Shown here: one piece after another, positions 8,683 through 17,569 of the stretch
How positions within the stretch are numbered: position 1 is the stretch's first letter
Layout: each line of letters opens with the position of its first letter
Assembly: GCA_965198495.1 (NCBI GenBank)
Contig: CBDAPL010000001.1
Location: forward strand, 434,001 to 498,000
Length of the DNA: 64,000 nucleotides
Source of the DNA: RH-AL1 sp965198495
GTDB lineage: Bacteria; Pseudomonadota; Alphaproteobacteria; Rhizobiales; Beijerinckiaceae
Direction of reading: 5' to 3'
Notes under the pieces: model-generated
Seen by the model: the letters and a program-made list of their open reading frames with translations, nothing else
What the model was told of the DNA's origin: nothing
Database searches by the model: none
Program-made: the position numbers and the translations under genes

Positions 8683-9021
8683 ATGAAGCTCGTGATGGCC
8701 ATAATCAAGCCGTTCAAATTGGAAGAGGTCCGCGACGCCCTCACCGCGGTCGGCGTCCACGGGATGACCGTCACCGAGGTGAAAGGCTATGGGCGCCAGA
8801 AGGGCCACACCGAAATCTATCGCGGCGCGGAATACGCGGTGAGCTTCCTGCCGAAGCTCAAGCTCGAGGTTGGCGTTGCGCCGGACCTCCTGAGCAAGGT
8901 CATGGATGCCATCGCCGCCGCCGCGCGCACCGGCCAGATCGGCGACGGTAAGATTTTCGTCACCGAAGTCGAGCAGGCGGTCCGTATCCGCACCGGCGAG
9001 CGCGACCTCGACGCACTTTGA
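8683..9021 (+). CDS. glnK: Nitrogen regulatory PII protein GlnK
   Basis: PII signal protein of 112 residues that senses ATP/ADP and 2-oxoglutarate and is uridylylated by GlnD under nitrogen limitation. It starts MKLVMAIIKPFKLEEVRDAL, has the T-loop with the modifiable Tyr51 in IYRGAEYAVSF, and ends with TGQIGDGKIFV and RIRTGERDLDAL. A G-run (GGGGGGG) lies 8-14 nt before the ATG. The gene precedes amtB, the GlnK partner, which distinguishes it from GlnB (normally next to glnA). A sigma-54 promoter sits upstream. GlnK binds AmtB at the membrane and blocks ammonium uptake when nitrogen becomes plentiful. Confidence 0.94.
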   Translation: MKLVMAIIKPFKLEEVRDALTAVGVHGMTVTEVKGYGRQKGHTEIYRGAEYAVSFLPKLKLEVGVAPDLLSKVMDAIAAAARTGQIGDGKIFVTEVEQAVRIRTGERDLDAL

Positions 9022-9085
9022 ACTGCGTGTAGCGACTTCGAGATCTTCCTAGCCACCGACATCCGCGTAGCCAAAAGGGAATACA

Positions 9086-10615
9086 ATGGGGATCAAGCTG
9101 CCGAAAGGCGCCGGGTTGGCGTTGGGGCTCGGCATTTTGGGCGTAGCGTTCAGCGCCGGCCTCGTTTACGCGCAGACCGCGACCGCGCAGCCGCCGGGTC
9201 CGGGCCCGGCGGCCGGCGCCTTGCCCGCGATCACGGTCAACAAGGGCGACACCGCCTGGATGCTCGTCTCCACCGCCCTGGTTCTGATGATGTCGATCCC
9301 CGGCCTCGCGCTCTTCTACGGCGGCCTGGTCCGCTCCAAGAACATGCTGTCCGTGCTGAGCCAGGTCTTCACGATCGTCGCGCTCGTATCGGTCGTATGG
9401 TGTCTCTACGGCTACTCGTTCACCTTCACGGGCAACGCCAATCCTGTGGCAAACAATTTCCTCGGCGGCTTCGACCGGGTGTTCCTCAGGGGCCTGACGC
9501 CGGATTCGCAGTCCGCGACCTTCTCCAACGGCGTCGCCATCCCGGAATACGTCTACATGGCGTTCCAGATGACCTTCGCCTGCATCACGCCGGCACTGAT
9601 CGTCGGCTCCTTCGCGGAGCGCATGAAGTTCTCGGCTTTGATTGTGTTCATCCTGCTATGGGTCACCTTGATCTACTTCCCGATCGCCCACGCGGTGTGG
9701 TTCTGGCAGGGTCCCGATGAACTTGCCAAGGCCGCGAAGGCTCTCGCCGACGCTCCGGCGGACGGCAAGCAGGCCGCGCAGGCGGCGCTCGACGCGGTCA
9801 CCGGCAACGCCGGCTACTTCAACAAGCTCGGCGCGCTCGACTTCGCCGGCGGCACGGTCGTGCACATCAACGCGGGCATTGCCGGCTTCGTCGGCGCCCT
9901 GATGCTCGGCAAGCGCGTCGGCTATCCGCGCGAGCCGATGCCGCCGCATTCGCTCGTCATGACGATGATCGGCGCCTCGCTGCTCTGGGTCGGCTGGTTC
10001 GGCTTCAACGCCGGCTCCAACCTCGAGGCGAACGGCACCACGGCGCTGACCTTCGTCAACACCTTCGTCGCCACCTCAGCCGCCACGCTGGCCTGGCTGT
10101 TCGCCGAGTGGCTCATCAAGGGCGAACCCTCGCTGCTCGGCATGTGCTCGGGCGCGGTGGCCGGCCTCGTCGCCATCACGCCGGCCTCTGGCTATTGCGG
10201 CCCGATGGGCGCGATCGTCCTCGGCGCGGTCGTCGGCGTCGTGTGCTTCTTCTTCGTATCGGTGGTGAAGAACAAGATCGGTTACGACGATTCGCTCGAC
10301 GTCTTCGGCGTCCACTGCGTCGGCGGCATCATCGGAGCGATCGGCACCGGCATCCTGGTCGCGCCCTATCTCGGCGGCGTCGGCCTCACCGACTACACCG
10401 CCAAGCCTGGCACCGCCGTGCCCGGCACCTACGACATGCTGACCCAGGTCATGATCCAGTGCAAGACGGTCGCCTTCACGCTCCTCTATTCCGGCATCGG
10501 GTCGGCGATCCTCTACAAGCTGATCGACCTGACGATCGGTCTGCGCGTCTCGGCCGACGTCGAGCAGGAAGGCCTCGACATCGCCGAGCACGGCGAGCGC
10601 GCCTACAATATCTAG
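9086..10615 (+). CDS. amtB: Ammonium transporter AmtB
   Basis: A trimeric inner-membrane ammonium channel of 509 residues. A cleavable signal peptide of about 30 residues (GLALGLGILGVAFSAGLVYA) precedes eleven expected membrane segments. Family hallmarks are DTAWMLVSTALVLMMSIPGLALF (split here for brevity), FYGGLVRSKN, AFQMTFACITPALIVGSFAE with the gating Phe, the pore His in VHINAGIAGFVGALM, and the second pore His in VHCVGGIIGAIGTG. A hydrophilic insertion (ELAKAAKALADAPADGKQAA) expands one loop by about 30 residues, which explains the long protein. It lies 64 nt downstream of glnK and is probably co-transcribed from the sigma-54 promoter. The stop codon lies inside a short direct repeat. 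Confidence 0.94.
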   Translation: MGIKLPKGAGLALGLGILGVAFSAGLVYAQTATAQPPGPGPAAGALPAITVNKGDTAWMLVSTALVLMMSIPGLALFYGGLVRSKNMLSVLSQVFTIVALVSVVWCLYGYSFTFTGNANPVANNFLGGFDRVFLRGLTPDSQSATFSNGVAIPEYVYMAFQMTFACITPALIVGSFAERMKFSALIVFILLWVTLIYFPIAHAVWFWQGPDELAKAAKALADAPADGKQAAQAALDAVTGNAGYFNKLGALDFAGGTVVHINAGIAGFVGALMLGKRVGYPREPMPPHSLVMTMIGASLLWVGWFGFNAGSNLEANGTTALTFVNTFVATSAATLAWLFAEWLIKGEPSLLGMCSGAVAGLVAITPASGYCGPMGAIVLGAVVGVVCFFFVSVVKNKIGYDDSLDVFGVHCVGGIIGAIGTGILVAPYLGGVGLTDYTAKPGTAVPGTYDMLTQVMIQCKTVAFTLLYSGIGSAILYKLIDLTIGLRVSADVEQEGLDIAEHGERAYNI

Positions 10616-10668
10616 GGTCATCTCGACATCTAGGGTCATCTTGACGGGTTATCTCATCTAGGGTCATC
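10610..10668 (+). repeat. Three direct copies of a 13-bp repeat at the amtB stop codon
   Basis: The sequence ATCTAGGGTCATC occurs at 10610-10622, 10628-10640 and 10656-10668. The first copy contains the amtB TAG stop. Spacing is 18 and then 28 bp, so they are not a strict tandem array. Their purpose is unknown. Confidence 0.8.
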
Positions 10669-10879
10669 CCGTGTCGCGACATCACGCTTCGGGACGCGTG
10701 GCCGACGCCTGCCGTCGCCGCGAAAGGCGGAGCTCTCCGGCGCTTCGGTCAGGTGAGAGCCGCGGCCGCGCCATAAGGTTAAGTTGGAATTAACCGCGCG
10801 CTTCTAGGCTTCCGCCGAGGGTCGCGTCGCGGCCCGGTTACGGGACCGGATCGGCCCGTTCCGCCCCTGGCAGGACCGG

Positions 10880-13537
10880 ATGCGCACGACCACCAGCTTC
10901 ACGGCCTTCGACCATATTCCTGAGCCGTTGCGGATCTTCCTGGCGCGCCGCCTGGCGGAATGCGCCGGCATCGCGCTCCTCGTCGGTCTCGGCGCGCTCG
11001 GCGTCGCCCTCGCGACATGGTCGGTCCAGGATCCGAGCCTGAACCACGCGACGTCGGCGCGGGTCCACAACCTGCTCGGCGCGCCCGGCGCGATCATCGC
11101 CGACCTCATCATGCAGATGTTCGGTCTCGCCTCGCTCACCATCATGCTGCCGCTCGCCTTCTGGGGTTGGCGCCTCGTCACCGCGCGCAGCCTGCCGCGC
11201 GTCGCCATGCGTCTGCTCCTGCTTCTATCCGGCTCGCTGTGCGCCGCGGGCGTCGCCTCGCTGCTTCCGGTCAGCGCGCACTGGCCCCTGCCGACCGGCC
11301 TCGGCGGCGTCGTCGGCGATGTCGCGATGGCGATCCCGCGCAAGACCTTGTCGGGCTTCAAGCCGCTGCTGATCGCGGCGGCCCTCGTCATGGCGGTCGC
11401 GGCGGTCCTCCTGCTCAGCGCCTCCGTCGGCCTGCGCGAGCGGGCGCGGCTGGAGGACGACGAGTCCGTCGGCGCGCGCGCGCGCGTTCCCGCCGGGGCG
11501 CGCGACGAGAGGGACGAGACCGACGCGGACGGCGAACCCGGCCTTGTCCTCCTGACCCTGGGTGCGTTGATCCATGCCGGGCTGAGCCTTCGCGGTGCCA
11601 TCGCGCGGCGGCTTCGCCGATGGCAGCCGCGCGAGAGGGCGAAAGAGGCGCCCGATCTCGCCTGGTCCGGCGGCGCAACCACCTTCCAGGCGCGTGATTT
11701 CCGCGCGCGGGACTTCGGGCCGCGCGACTTCGAGATGCCGTTCGATCTGACGGCGGCGGCGGACCCGCTCGGGCCGGCGCTCGAGGAGTCGCGATTCGAC
11801 GCGCACGCCTACGCGCCGCCCAAGCTGCGCGCCGCGGCCCAGCGCGGCAGCGAGCACCCGGAGAACGCGGCGCCGGTCGCCCGCGTCATCCCGCCGGCGC
11901 CCGCGCCCGCGCAGAGCCAGAGGGCGTTGCGCGAGGTGCAGCGCCAAAGCCCCGGCGGATCGCCCGAACGCGCCGGCGCTTACGTGCTGCCGCCCCTCGC
12001 CATGCTGACCGAGGCCCGCAAGCCGCAGGGGACCTCCGTGTCGGAGGACGCGCTGCAGCAGAACGCCCGGCTCCTGGAGGGCGTGCTGGACGATTTCGGC
12101 GTCAAGGGCGAGATCATCAACGTGCGTCCCGGCCCGGTCGTCACGCTCTACGAGCTGGAGCCGGCGCCCGGCATCAAATCCTCGCGCGTCATCGGCCTCG
12201 CCGACGACATCGCCCGCTCGATGTCGGCGATCTCGGCGCGCGTGGCTGTCGTCCAGGGACGCAACGCGATCGGCATCGAGCTGCCCAACCAGCGACGCGA
12301 GACGGTGTTCCTGCGCGAACTGCTGGCCTCGCAGGACTTCGACAAGTCCAAGCAGAGCCTCGCCATCGCGCTGGGCAAGAACATCGGCGGCGAGCCGATC
12401 ATCGTCGATCTCGCCAAGATGCCGCATCTGCTCGTCGCCGGCACCACCGGCTCGGGCAAGTCGGTCGCCATCAACACGATGATCCTGTCGCTGCTCTATC
12501 GGCTGAAGCCGGAGCAGTGCCGCCTCATCATGGTCGATCCCAAGATGCTGGAGCTCTCCGTCTACGACGGTATCCCGCATCTGCTGACGCCGGTCGTCAC
12601 CGACCCGAAGAAGGCGGTCGTCGCGCTGAAATGGGCGGTCCGCGAGATGGAGGATCGCTATAAGAAGATGTCGAAGCTCGGCGTCCGCAACATCGACGGC
12701 TTCAACGCGCGGCTCGCCGAGGCCGCGTCGAAGGGCGAGGCGCTGATGCGCACGGTGCAGACCGGCTACGACCGGGAGACCGGCGAGGCGGTCTACGAGC
12801 ACGAGGCGATGGACCTCACGGCCTTGCCCTACATCGTGGTGATCGTCGACGAGATGGCCGACCTGATGATGGTCGCCGGCAAGGACATCGAGGGGGCGAT
12901 CCAGCGCCTCGCGCAGATGGCGCGCGCCGCCGGTATCCACCTCATCATGGCCACCCAGCGGCCTTCGGTCGACGTCATCACCGGCACGATCAAGGCGAAC
13001 TTCCCGACGCGCATCTCCTTCCAGGTCACCTCGAAGATCGACTCGCGCACCATCCTCGGCGAACAGGGCGCCGAGCAGCTGCTCGGCCAGGGCGACATGC
13101 TCTACATGGCCGGCGGCGGCCGCATCTCGCGCGTGCACGGGCCGTTCGTCTCCGACGGCGAAGTGGAGAAGGTCGTCGCGCACCTGAAGAGCCAGGGACA
13201 ACCCGACTACCTCGACGCGATCACATCCGAGGAGGACTCGGGCGAGGACGACGAAGAGGCGCAAGGCGCCACCGCCTTGGGGACCGGCGGCATGGACGCG
13301 GAAGAGTCCGGCGACATGTACGACCGCGCGGTGGCGATCGTTCTGCGCGATCGCAAATGCTCCGTCTCCTACATACAAAGACGCCTGTCGGTGGGCTATA
13401 ACAAGGCCGCTTCGCTGGTCGAGCGGATGGAACGCGAAGGCGTCGTCGGCGCCCCGAGTCATTCCGGCAAGCGATCGATCCTGGTGGGCGGCGGGATCGA
13501 TCGCGGCGCCTTCGAACTTCAGGGCTCGGACGAATAG
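10880..13537 (+). CDS. ftsK: DNA translocase FtsK
   Basis: A septal DNA pump that coordinates chromosome dimer resolution with division. The 885-residue protein has four predicted N-terminal membrane helices (about residues 25-190), a Pro/Arg-rich linker, and the RecA-like motor. In the motor the Walker A is GTTGSGKSVAINTM near residue 520 and the Walker B is YIVVIVDEMADLMMVAGKD. ATQRPSVDVITGTIKANFP is present, and a C-terminal winged-helix gamma domain (YDRAVAIVLRDRKCSVSYI and onward) recognises KOPS sites. An AGGA lies 5 nt before the ATG. It precedes lolA, as in many Hyphomicrobiales. The 265-nt interval after amtB holds short repeats and probably its promoter. Confidence 0.95.
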   Translation: MRTTTSFTAFDHIPEPLRIFLARRLAECAGIALLVGLGALGVALATWSVQDPSLNHATSARVHNLLGAPGAIIADLIMQMFGLASLTIMLPLAFWGWRLVTARSLPRVAMRLLLLLSGSLCAAGVASLLPVSAHWPLPTGLGGVVGDVAMAIPRKTLSGFKPLLIAAALVMAVAAVLLLSASVGLRERARLEDDESVGARARVPAGARDERDETDADGEPGLVLLTLGALIHAGLSLRGAIARRLRRWQPRERAKEAPDLAWSGGATTFQARDFRARDFGPRDFEMPFDLTAAADPLGPALEESRFDAHAYAPPKLRAAAQRGSEHPENAAPVARVIPPAPAPAQSQRALREVQRQSPGGSPERAGAYVLPPLAMLTEARKPQGTSVSEDALQQNARLLEGVLDDFGVKGEIINVRPGPVVTLYELEPAPGIKSSRVIGLADDIARSMSAISARVAVVQGRNAIGIELPNQRRETVFLRELLASQDFDKSKQSLAIALGKNIGGEPIIVDLAKMPHLLVAGTTGSGKSVAINTMILSLLYRLKPEQCRLIMVDPKMLELSVYDGIPHLLTPVVTDPKKAVVALKWAVREMEDRYKKMSKLGVRNIDGFNARLAEAASKGEALMRTVQTGYDRETGEAVYEHEAMDLTALPYIVVIVDEMADLMMVAGKDIEGAIQRLAQMARAAGIHLIMATQRPSVDVITGTIKANFPTRISFQVTSKIDSRTILGEQGAEQLLGQGDMLYMAGGGRISRVHGPFVSDGEVEKVVAHLKSQGQPDYLDAITSEEDSGEDDEEAQGATALGTGGMDAEESGDMYDRAVAIVLRDRKCSVSYIQRRLSVGYNKAASLVERMEREGVVGAPSHSGKRSILVGGGIDRGAFELQGSDE

Positions 13538-13631
13538 CTCTGTTAAGCTGAAGTGAATGGTGATGAGATCGCGATGTCCCAATAAGGCCACACCCGCGCT
13601 TTATCGAGGATGAAGAGCGAACACGGGAACG

Positions 13632-14288
13632 ATGATGAAAAGATCAGCACTTTGCATGTTCGCCGCACTTTTCTCGGTTGCCTCGTGTCAGCACGTCTTG
13701 GCGGATGCCGCCGCACCCAAACCGTCCGACTACGTCACCATCACCGGGAGCGAGGCGGACGGCGCGATCAAGAAGGCCGATAGTTTCCTCTCCTCGGCCA
13801 GCACGATGGTCGGCGACTTCGTCCAGAAGGGCACGGACGGGCGCGAGTCCGAGGGCAAGATCTATATCCAGAAGCCGGGCAAGCTTCGTTTCGAATACGC
13901 CGCCCCCGCGACCCTCGAGGTCATCGCCGACGGCGCGAAAGTCGCCGTGCACGACCGCAGGCTGAACACGCAGGACACCTACTCGATCGGCAACACGCCC
14001 TTGAAGTTCCTGCTGCAGGACAAGATCGATCTGAAGTCCGACACGCAGATCCTCAACGTGCTGAAGACGCCCGACTCGGTCATGATCCTCCTGGATGACC
14101 GCACCACCTTCGGCGGCACGTCGCGGATCCGGCTGATCTTCGACAAGGATACCTACGAGCTGCGCGCCTGGCAGGTCCGCGATCCGCAGGGCTTCGAGAC
14201 CCTGGTCACGCTCTACAACATCGATCTCAAGCTCAAGCCCAACCCGCAGCTTTTCAAGATCAGCAGCCTCGACGCCGCCAAAAATTGA
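13632..14288 (+). CDS. lolA: Outer-membrane lipoprotein carrier protein LolA
   Basis: A periplasmic chaperone that ferries lipoproteins from LolCDE to the outer membrane. The 218-residue product has an N-terminal signal peptide (MKRSALCMFAALFSVASC region, cleavage near ADA). The LolA beta-barrel core follows, with SASTMVGDFVQKGTDG, IYIQKPGKLRFEYAAP and GGTSRIRLIFD. A cysteine near residue 19 could be read as a lipobox (VASC), but the following residues favour a normal signal peptide. ATG 13632 and ATG 13635 are both possible. It is 94 nt downstream of ftsK, the usual Hyphomicrobiales order. The usual next gene, xthA, is absent here. Confidence 0.88.
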   Translation: MMKRSALCMFAALFSVASCQHVLADAAAPKPSDYVTITGSEADGAIKKADSFLSSASTMVGDFVQKGTDGRESEGKIYIQKPGKLRFEYAAPATLEVIADGAKVAVHDRRLNTQDTYSIGNTPLKFLLQDKIDLKSDTQILNVLKTPDSVMILLDDRTTFGGTSRIRLIFDKDTYELRAWQVRDPQGFETLVTLYNIDLKLKPNPQLFKISSLDAAKN

Positions 14289-14308
14289 TCACAACAGCGG
14301 GCGGCTGG

Positions 14309-14337
14309 TTGACGTCCGGCAAAACGATCCCATTTCA
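14309..14337 (+). promoter_or_regulatory. Possible housekeeping promoter for the small RNA downstream of lolA
   Basis: A TTGACG hexamer at 14309-14314 is followed after 17 nt by ATTTCA at 14332-14337. The -35 is strong and the -10 is weak. A start near 14344 would place transcription just before the two hairpins. This is inference from sequence alone. Confidence 0.4.
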
Positions 14338-14343
14338 AGTGAC

Positions 14344-14469
14344 GAGAGCGATATTGTCGGTTGTCCGCATCCCCCCATGCCGGACCGTCCGATTTGCATG
14401 CTGGTCCCCCCTCCCAGCATCATCGTCGCTCCGAGGGCGTCCGGCGCAAGCCGGGCGCCCTTTCTCTTT
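14344..14469 (+). ncRNA. Candidate trans-acting small RNA with two C-rich hairpin loops
   Basis: Three consecutive stem-loops lie in the non-coding gap after lolA. Hairpin 1 (14363-14385) pairs GTCCGCAT with ATGCCGGAC, with one bulged C, around a CCCCCC loop. Hairpin 2 (14398-14420) pairs ATGCTGG with CCAGCAT around the loop TCCCCCCTC. The third is a strong intrinsic terminator (14435-14469). Pyrimidine-rich exposed loops next to a Rho-independent terminator are the hallmark of alphaproteobacterial sRNAs that mask G-rich ribosome binding sites. No open frame of credible quality covers it. The 5' end is set from the proposed promoter and may be off by tens of bases. I do not recognise it as a named family. 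Confidence 0.55.
14435..14469 (+). terminator. Intrinsic terminator
   Basis: An 11-bp stem (GGGCGTCCGGC with GCCGGGCGCCC, one G-U pair) closes a GCAA tetraloop and is followed by TTTCTCTTT. It is the clearest Rho-independent terminator in the window. It ends either the lolA transcript or, more likely, the small RNA just upstream. Confidence 0.85.
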
Positions 14470-14790
14470 GTGACGTCCGCACACGGTCGAATGCGCATCG
14501 CGCACCGTCATCTGAGCCAAGCTTCAGGTCGCGTGTTTCCCGCTCGACCGATGCCCGCTCCTTATGTGATCAACGCGGTCAGCGTTCGTTCAGGAAAGCA
14601 GGCATAAAAGGGAGGCGGCTGAACGAAGGATTAACAGCGCTCATGGTCAAGCGAAAACCCCATGCCGTTGTGATTTTGCGTCAATAGCCACTGTGTATTC
14701 AAGGTGGTACTGCGCTTTCACGGCGTTCTGAAGCGGGGCGCCGCATGGCAAGAACAGCCGGCTCGGTCATTGCCGCGACGAGATGAGTTC

Positions 14791-16569
14791 ATGAGCATCG
14801 ACGCGATACCTCTCTCGACGCCATCGATGGTGGAACGCGTCGCCAAGCGCGACTGGACGGCCGCGCAAGGCATCGTCGTGTTTCTCGTCTTCCTGCTGAT
14901 CTCGATCATCCCGCTGCTGACCCATCCGCTGCCGCCGCTCGAAGATTACGCCAATCACGTCTCGCGCATGCAGGTCATGGCCGACCACGGCCAAAACCCG
15001 TTCCTCGCGAAGTATTACGAGATCGACTGGGAAGTGCTGCCCAATCTGATGATGGACCTGATCGTCCCGTCGATCGCCAAGGTGGTCAACGTCTACCTGG
15101 CAAGCCAGCTTTTCACGATCGCCATCTTCATCTTGATCATGTCGGGAACGTTCGCGCTCAACCGGGCGCTGTTCAAACGCTGGTCGATGCTGCCGCTGAT
15201 CGCCTTCCCGCTGCTCTACAACTACATGTTCCTGATCGGCGTCATGAACTATTTCTTCGGCATCGGGCTCGCGATGTGGGGCCTGGCCGCCTGGATCGTG
15301 CTGCGCAACCGCTCCTGGCCGGCGCGCTACGTCGTCTCCGCGCTGATCGCCTTCGCGCTCTACCTTTGCCATCTCTTCACCGTCGGCATCTATGGCCTCG
15401 GGCTGCTGGCCTTCGAGATCTGGTTCGCGGTCTCGATCGACCGGTCGCCGTGGCCGACGCGCGCGCTGCGCTTCGTCAGCGCCGGCATCCCATTCCTGCC
15501 GCTGGTGCCGTTCCTTCTCACCAGCTCGACGTGGGGTCACGCCCAGGAGTGGGACTGGGAGTCGCTCGGCAAACTCGATGGCTTGATCTTCGTCGTCGAG
15601 ACCTATTCCGACATCGTCGCCTTCGTCTTGACCGCCGTCGTGGTGGTGGCCGGCGTCTGGGCGGCACGACACCGGATGTTGCGCGTGCATCCGATGCTCA
15701 TGTCGCTGCTCATCGTCGGTGGCCTCGTCTACATGGCGATGCCGCGCATGCTGTTTGCCAGCTATCTCGCCGACCAGCGTCTGCCGATCGCCATCGCCTT
15801 CATGGCCGTCGCGTGCTTCCGGATCGAGATGAAGCAGGAATACGTGCGCCGGCTGTTCCTCGTCGGCACCCTCGGCCTGCTCGGGGCGCGCGTCGCGGAA
15901 GTCGACATCGCCTGGGCCAACGCCGCCCCGGAGGCGCTCGAGATGCACGAGTCGCTGCGCAAGATCCAGCGGGGCGCGAAGATCCTCGTCGCCTACACGG
16001 ATTCCAACATGCCCAACGAGGTGGAGCACCTCGGTCTCGTCCATGCCGTGTCGCTGGCGATCATCGAGCGCCAGGCGCTGATCACCACGGCCTTCACGAC
16101 CGCCGGCAAGCAGATCATGCACGTGCGGCCGGAGTACAGGAAGATCGTCGACACCGAGGACGGGACGCCGCCGACGATCGACCAGCTCGTCATCGACGCC
16201 GTCGGCCGGAGCACGGACGATACGACCTACTGGCACGATTGGCTGAAGAAGTACGACTACGTCTACCTGCTCTTCACCGACGAGGATTCGGACAATCCGA
16301 TGCCCGACAAGATGAAGACGATGTACGAGGGCGAGAACTTCCAGCTCTATCGCATCATCAAGCCGGGCATGGACAAGAACGCCATGGACACCCCGAAGAA
16401 GCCGATCCGCCTCAATCCCGCCGCCGCCGCCGCGGCGGCGGGACAGCCCGCGCCGGGCGCGGCACCGGCGCCCGCCGCGGCACAGGTGCCAGCCGCGATC
16501 CCCGGCTCGTCGGCACTCCCACCGGGCGCGGCGGCCCCGGGGAACGCCGGCGCCCCCGCCAGACCGTAA
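14791..16569 (+). CDS. Polytopic membrane protein, GT-C glycosyltransferase-like, function unknown
   Basis: About 592 residues. A short cytoplasmic leader is followed by roughly ten hydrophobic helices between residues 25 and 370. The first periplasmic loop carries an acidic pair in PLLTHPLPPLEDYANHVSRM, resembling GT-C fold lipid-linked sugar transferases. A soluble domain follows (residues about 370-540, with ILVAYTDSNMPNEVEHLGLV), then an Ala/Pro-rich low-complexity tail. ATG 14791 is chosen because the membrane protein begins naturally there; the in-frame extension to 14704 is not protein-like. A perfect 16-bp palindrome follows the stop at 16575-16590. Substrate and pathway are unknown. 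Another GT-C type protein is found at 18385-19674. Confidence 0.75.
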   Translation: MSIDAIPLSTPSMVERVAKRDWTAAQGIVVFLVFLLISIIPLLTHPLPPLEDYANHVSRMQVMADHGQNPFLAKYYEIDWEVLPNLMMDLIVPSIAKVVNVYLASQLFTIAIFILIMSGTFALNRALFKRWSMLPLIAFPLLYNYMFLIGVMNYFFGIGLAMWGLAAWIVLRNRSWPARYVVSALIAFALYLCHLFTVGIYGLGLLAFEIWFAVSIDRSPWPTRALRFVSAGIPFLPLVPFLLTSSTWGHAQEWDWESLGKLDGLIFVVETYSDIVAFVLTAVVVVAGVWAARHRMLRVHPMLMSLLIVGGLVYMAMPRMLFASYLADQRLPIAIAFMAVACFRIEMKQEYVRRLFLVGTLGLLGARVAEVDIAWANAAPEALEMHESLRKIQRGAKILVAYTDSNMPNEVEHLGLVHAVSLAIIERQALITTAFTTAGKQIMHVRPEYRKIVDTEDGTPPTIDQLVIDAVGRSTDDTTYWHDWLKKYDYVYLLFTDEDSDNPMPDKMKTMYEGENFQLYRIIKPGMDKNAMDTPKKPIRLNPAAAAAAAGQPAPGAAPAPAAAQVPAAIPGSSALPPGAAAPGNAGAPARP

Positions 16570-16663
16570 GCCTTCGACGCTCGAGCGTCGGAGGAGAACG
16601 GACGTCGTTTCGCGACGCGAGCGCACCTTGGGATCGCGATCGCTCTGACTTTTCGCTGAGCGA

Positions 16664-17569
16664 TCAGAAGCGCTCCTCGACCATCTCCTCGCTCTTGATC
16701 CAAAGCGCTTGCGCGCGCTCGGGGTCGAGAGCGTAGCTCCGCACGCCGAAGGCGTCCGTGGCGTGGTCGTTCACGTCGGCTACGCGGCAGTCTTCGCAGT
16801 AGCGGCCTCCGACCTTATCCGCATCGGCGACGAACCCCGCCCACACCGGTGTCGCCGCGCCCTGTTCGACGGTCTTCCATTGGAAGGCAGAGGCGGCCGC
16901 GGGCTGGTCCTCGATCATTTTGCGGGTGGTCTCGGTCAATACGGCGCCGGGATGCACGGCTGTCGCACGGACGCCACGGGCCTTATGGCGCCTGTCGAAC
17001 TCGACCGCGAAGAGGATCGTCGCCGTCTTGGACCGGCGATAGGCCATCAAGGGATCGTAGGGCGTGCGGACGAAATTGGGATCATCAAGATCGACATCGC
17101 TGCCGCGATGCCCGGCTGACGTCACCACGACAAGACGACCGCCGGGATTGATGAGGCCGGCGACGCGATTGACGAGGACGAAGTGCCCGAGGTGGTTGGT
17201 CCCGAATTGCGTCTCGAAGCCGTCGGCGGTCTTTCCTTCCGGGCACGCCATCACACCGGCGTTCGCGACGACGACGTCGAAGCGCTCTCCCGCCTTCACG
17301 AGCTCATCGGCGCGCTTACGGACACTTGCCAATGATGCGAGATCGAGTTCGATAAGCCTGAGGTCTCCGCGAACGTGGGTGGTTGCCCGATGGGCTTTGC
17401 TCAGGTCTCGGGCAACGCCAACCACCTGCGCTCCGTGCGCCGCCAGAACCCGGGCCGTCTCGACGCCAATGCCTGACGAGACGCCGGTCACGAGTACGCG
17501 TCGGCCGCGCAGGTCGAGTCCCGCGAGTGCTTCGTCAGCCGTCTTCGCCATGGCGGATGGTACAGACAT
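16664..17569 (-). CDS. SDR family oxidoreductase (retinol dehydrogenase/WWOX-like)
   Basis: A 301-residue short-chain dehydrogenase. Cofactor loop VLVTGVSSGIGVETARVLA, DVVVANAGVMACPEG, FGTNHLGHFVLVNRV and the catalytic Tyr-Lys in YRRSKTATILFAVE are all present, then TAVHPGAVLTETTR. The C-terminal region contains a cysteine pair in GRYCEDCRVADV, seen in plant-type and bacterial relatives of this subgroup. The start is ATG 17569 with GGGAG about 8 nt upstream. It stands alone, convergent with the membrane-protein gene. The substrate is unknown. Confidence 0.88.
   Translation of the reverse strand: MSVPSAMAKTADEALAGLDLRGRRVLVTGVSSGIGVETARVLAAHGAQVVGVARDLSKAHRATTHVRGDLRLIELDLASLASVRKRADELVKAGERFDVVVANAGVMACPEGKTADGFETQFGTNHLGHFVLVNRVAGLINPGGRLVVVTSAGHRGSDVDLDDPNFVRTPYDPLMAYRRSKTATILFAVEFDRRHKARGVRATAVHPGAVLTETTRKMIEDQPAAASAFQWKTVEQGAATPVWAGFVADADKVGGRYCEDCRVADVNDHATDAFGVRSYALDPERAQALWIKSEEMVEERF

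Noticed and set aside
11225..13591. Very long antisense open frames opposite ftsK (788 codons), and similar ones opposite lysC, the membrane protein at 14791 and the inositol synthase
   Set aside because: They are high-GC mirror frames with Arg/His/Asp-rich composition, no motifs, and each lies opposite a firmly identified gene.
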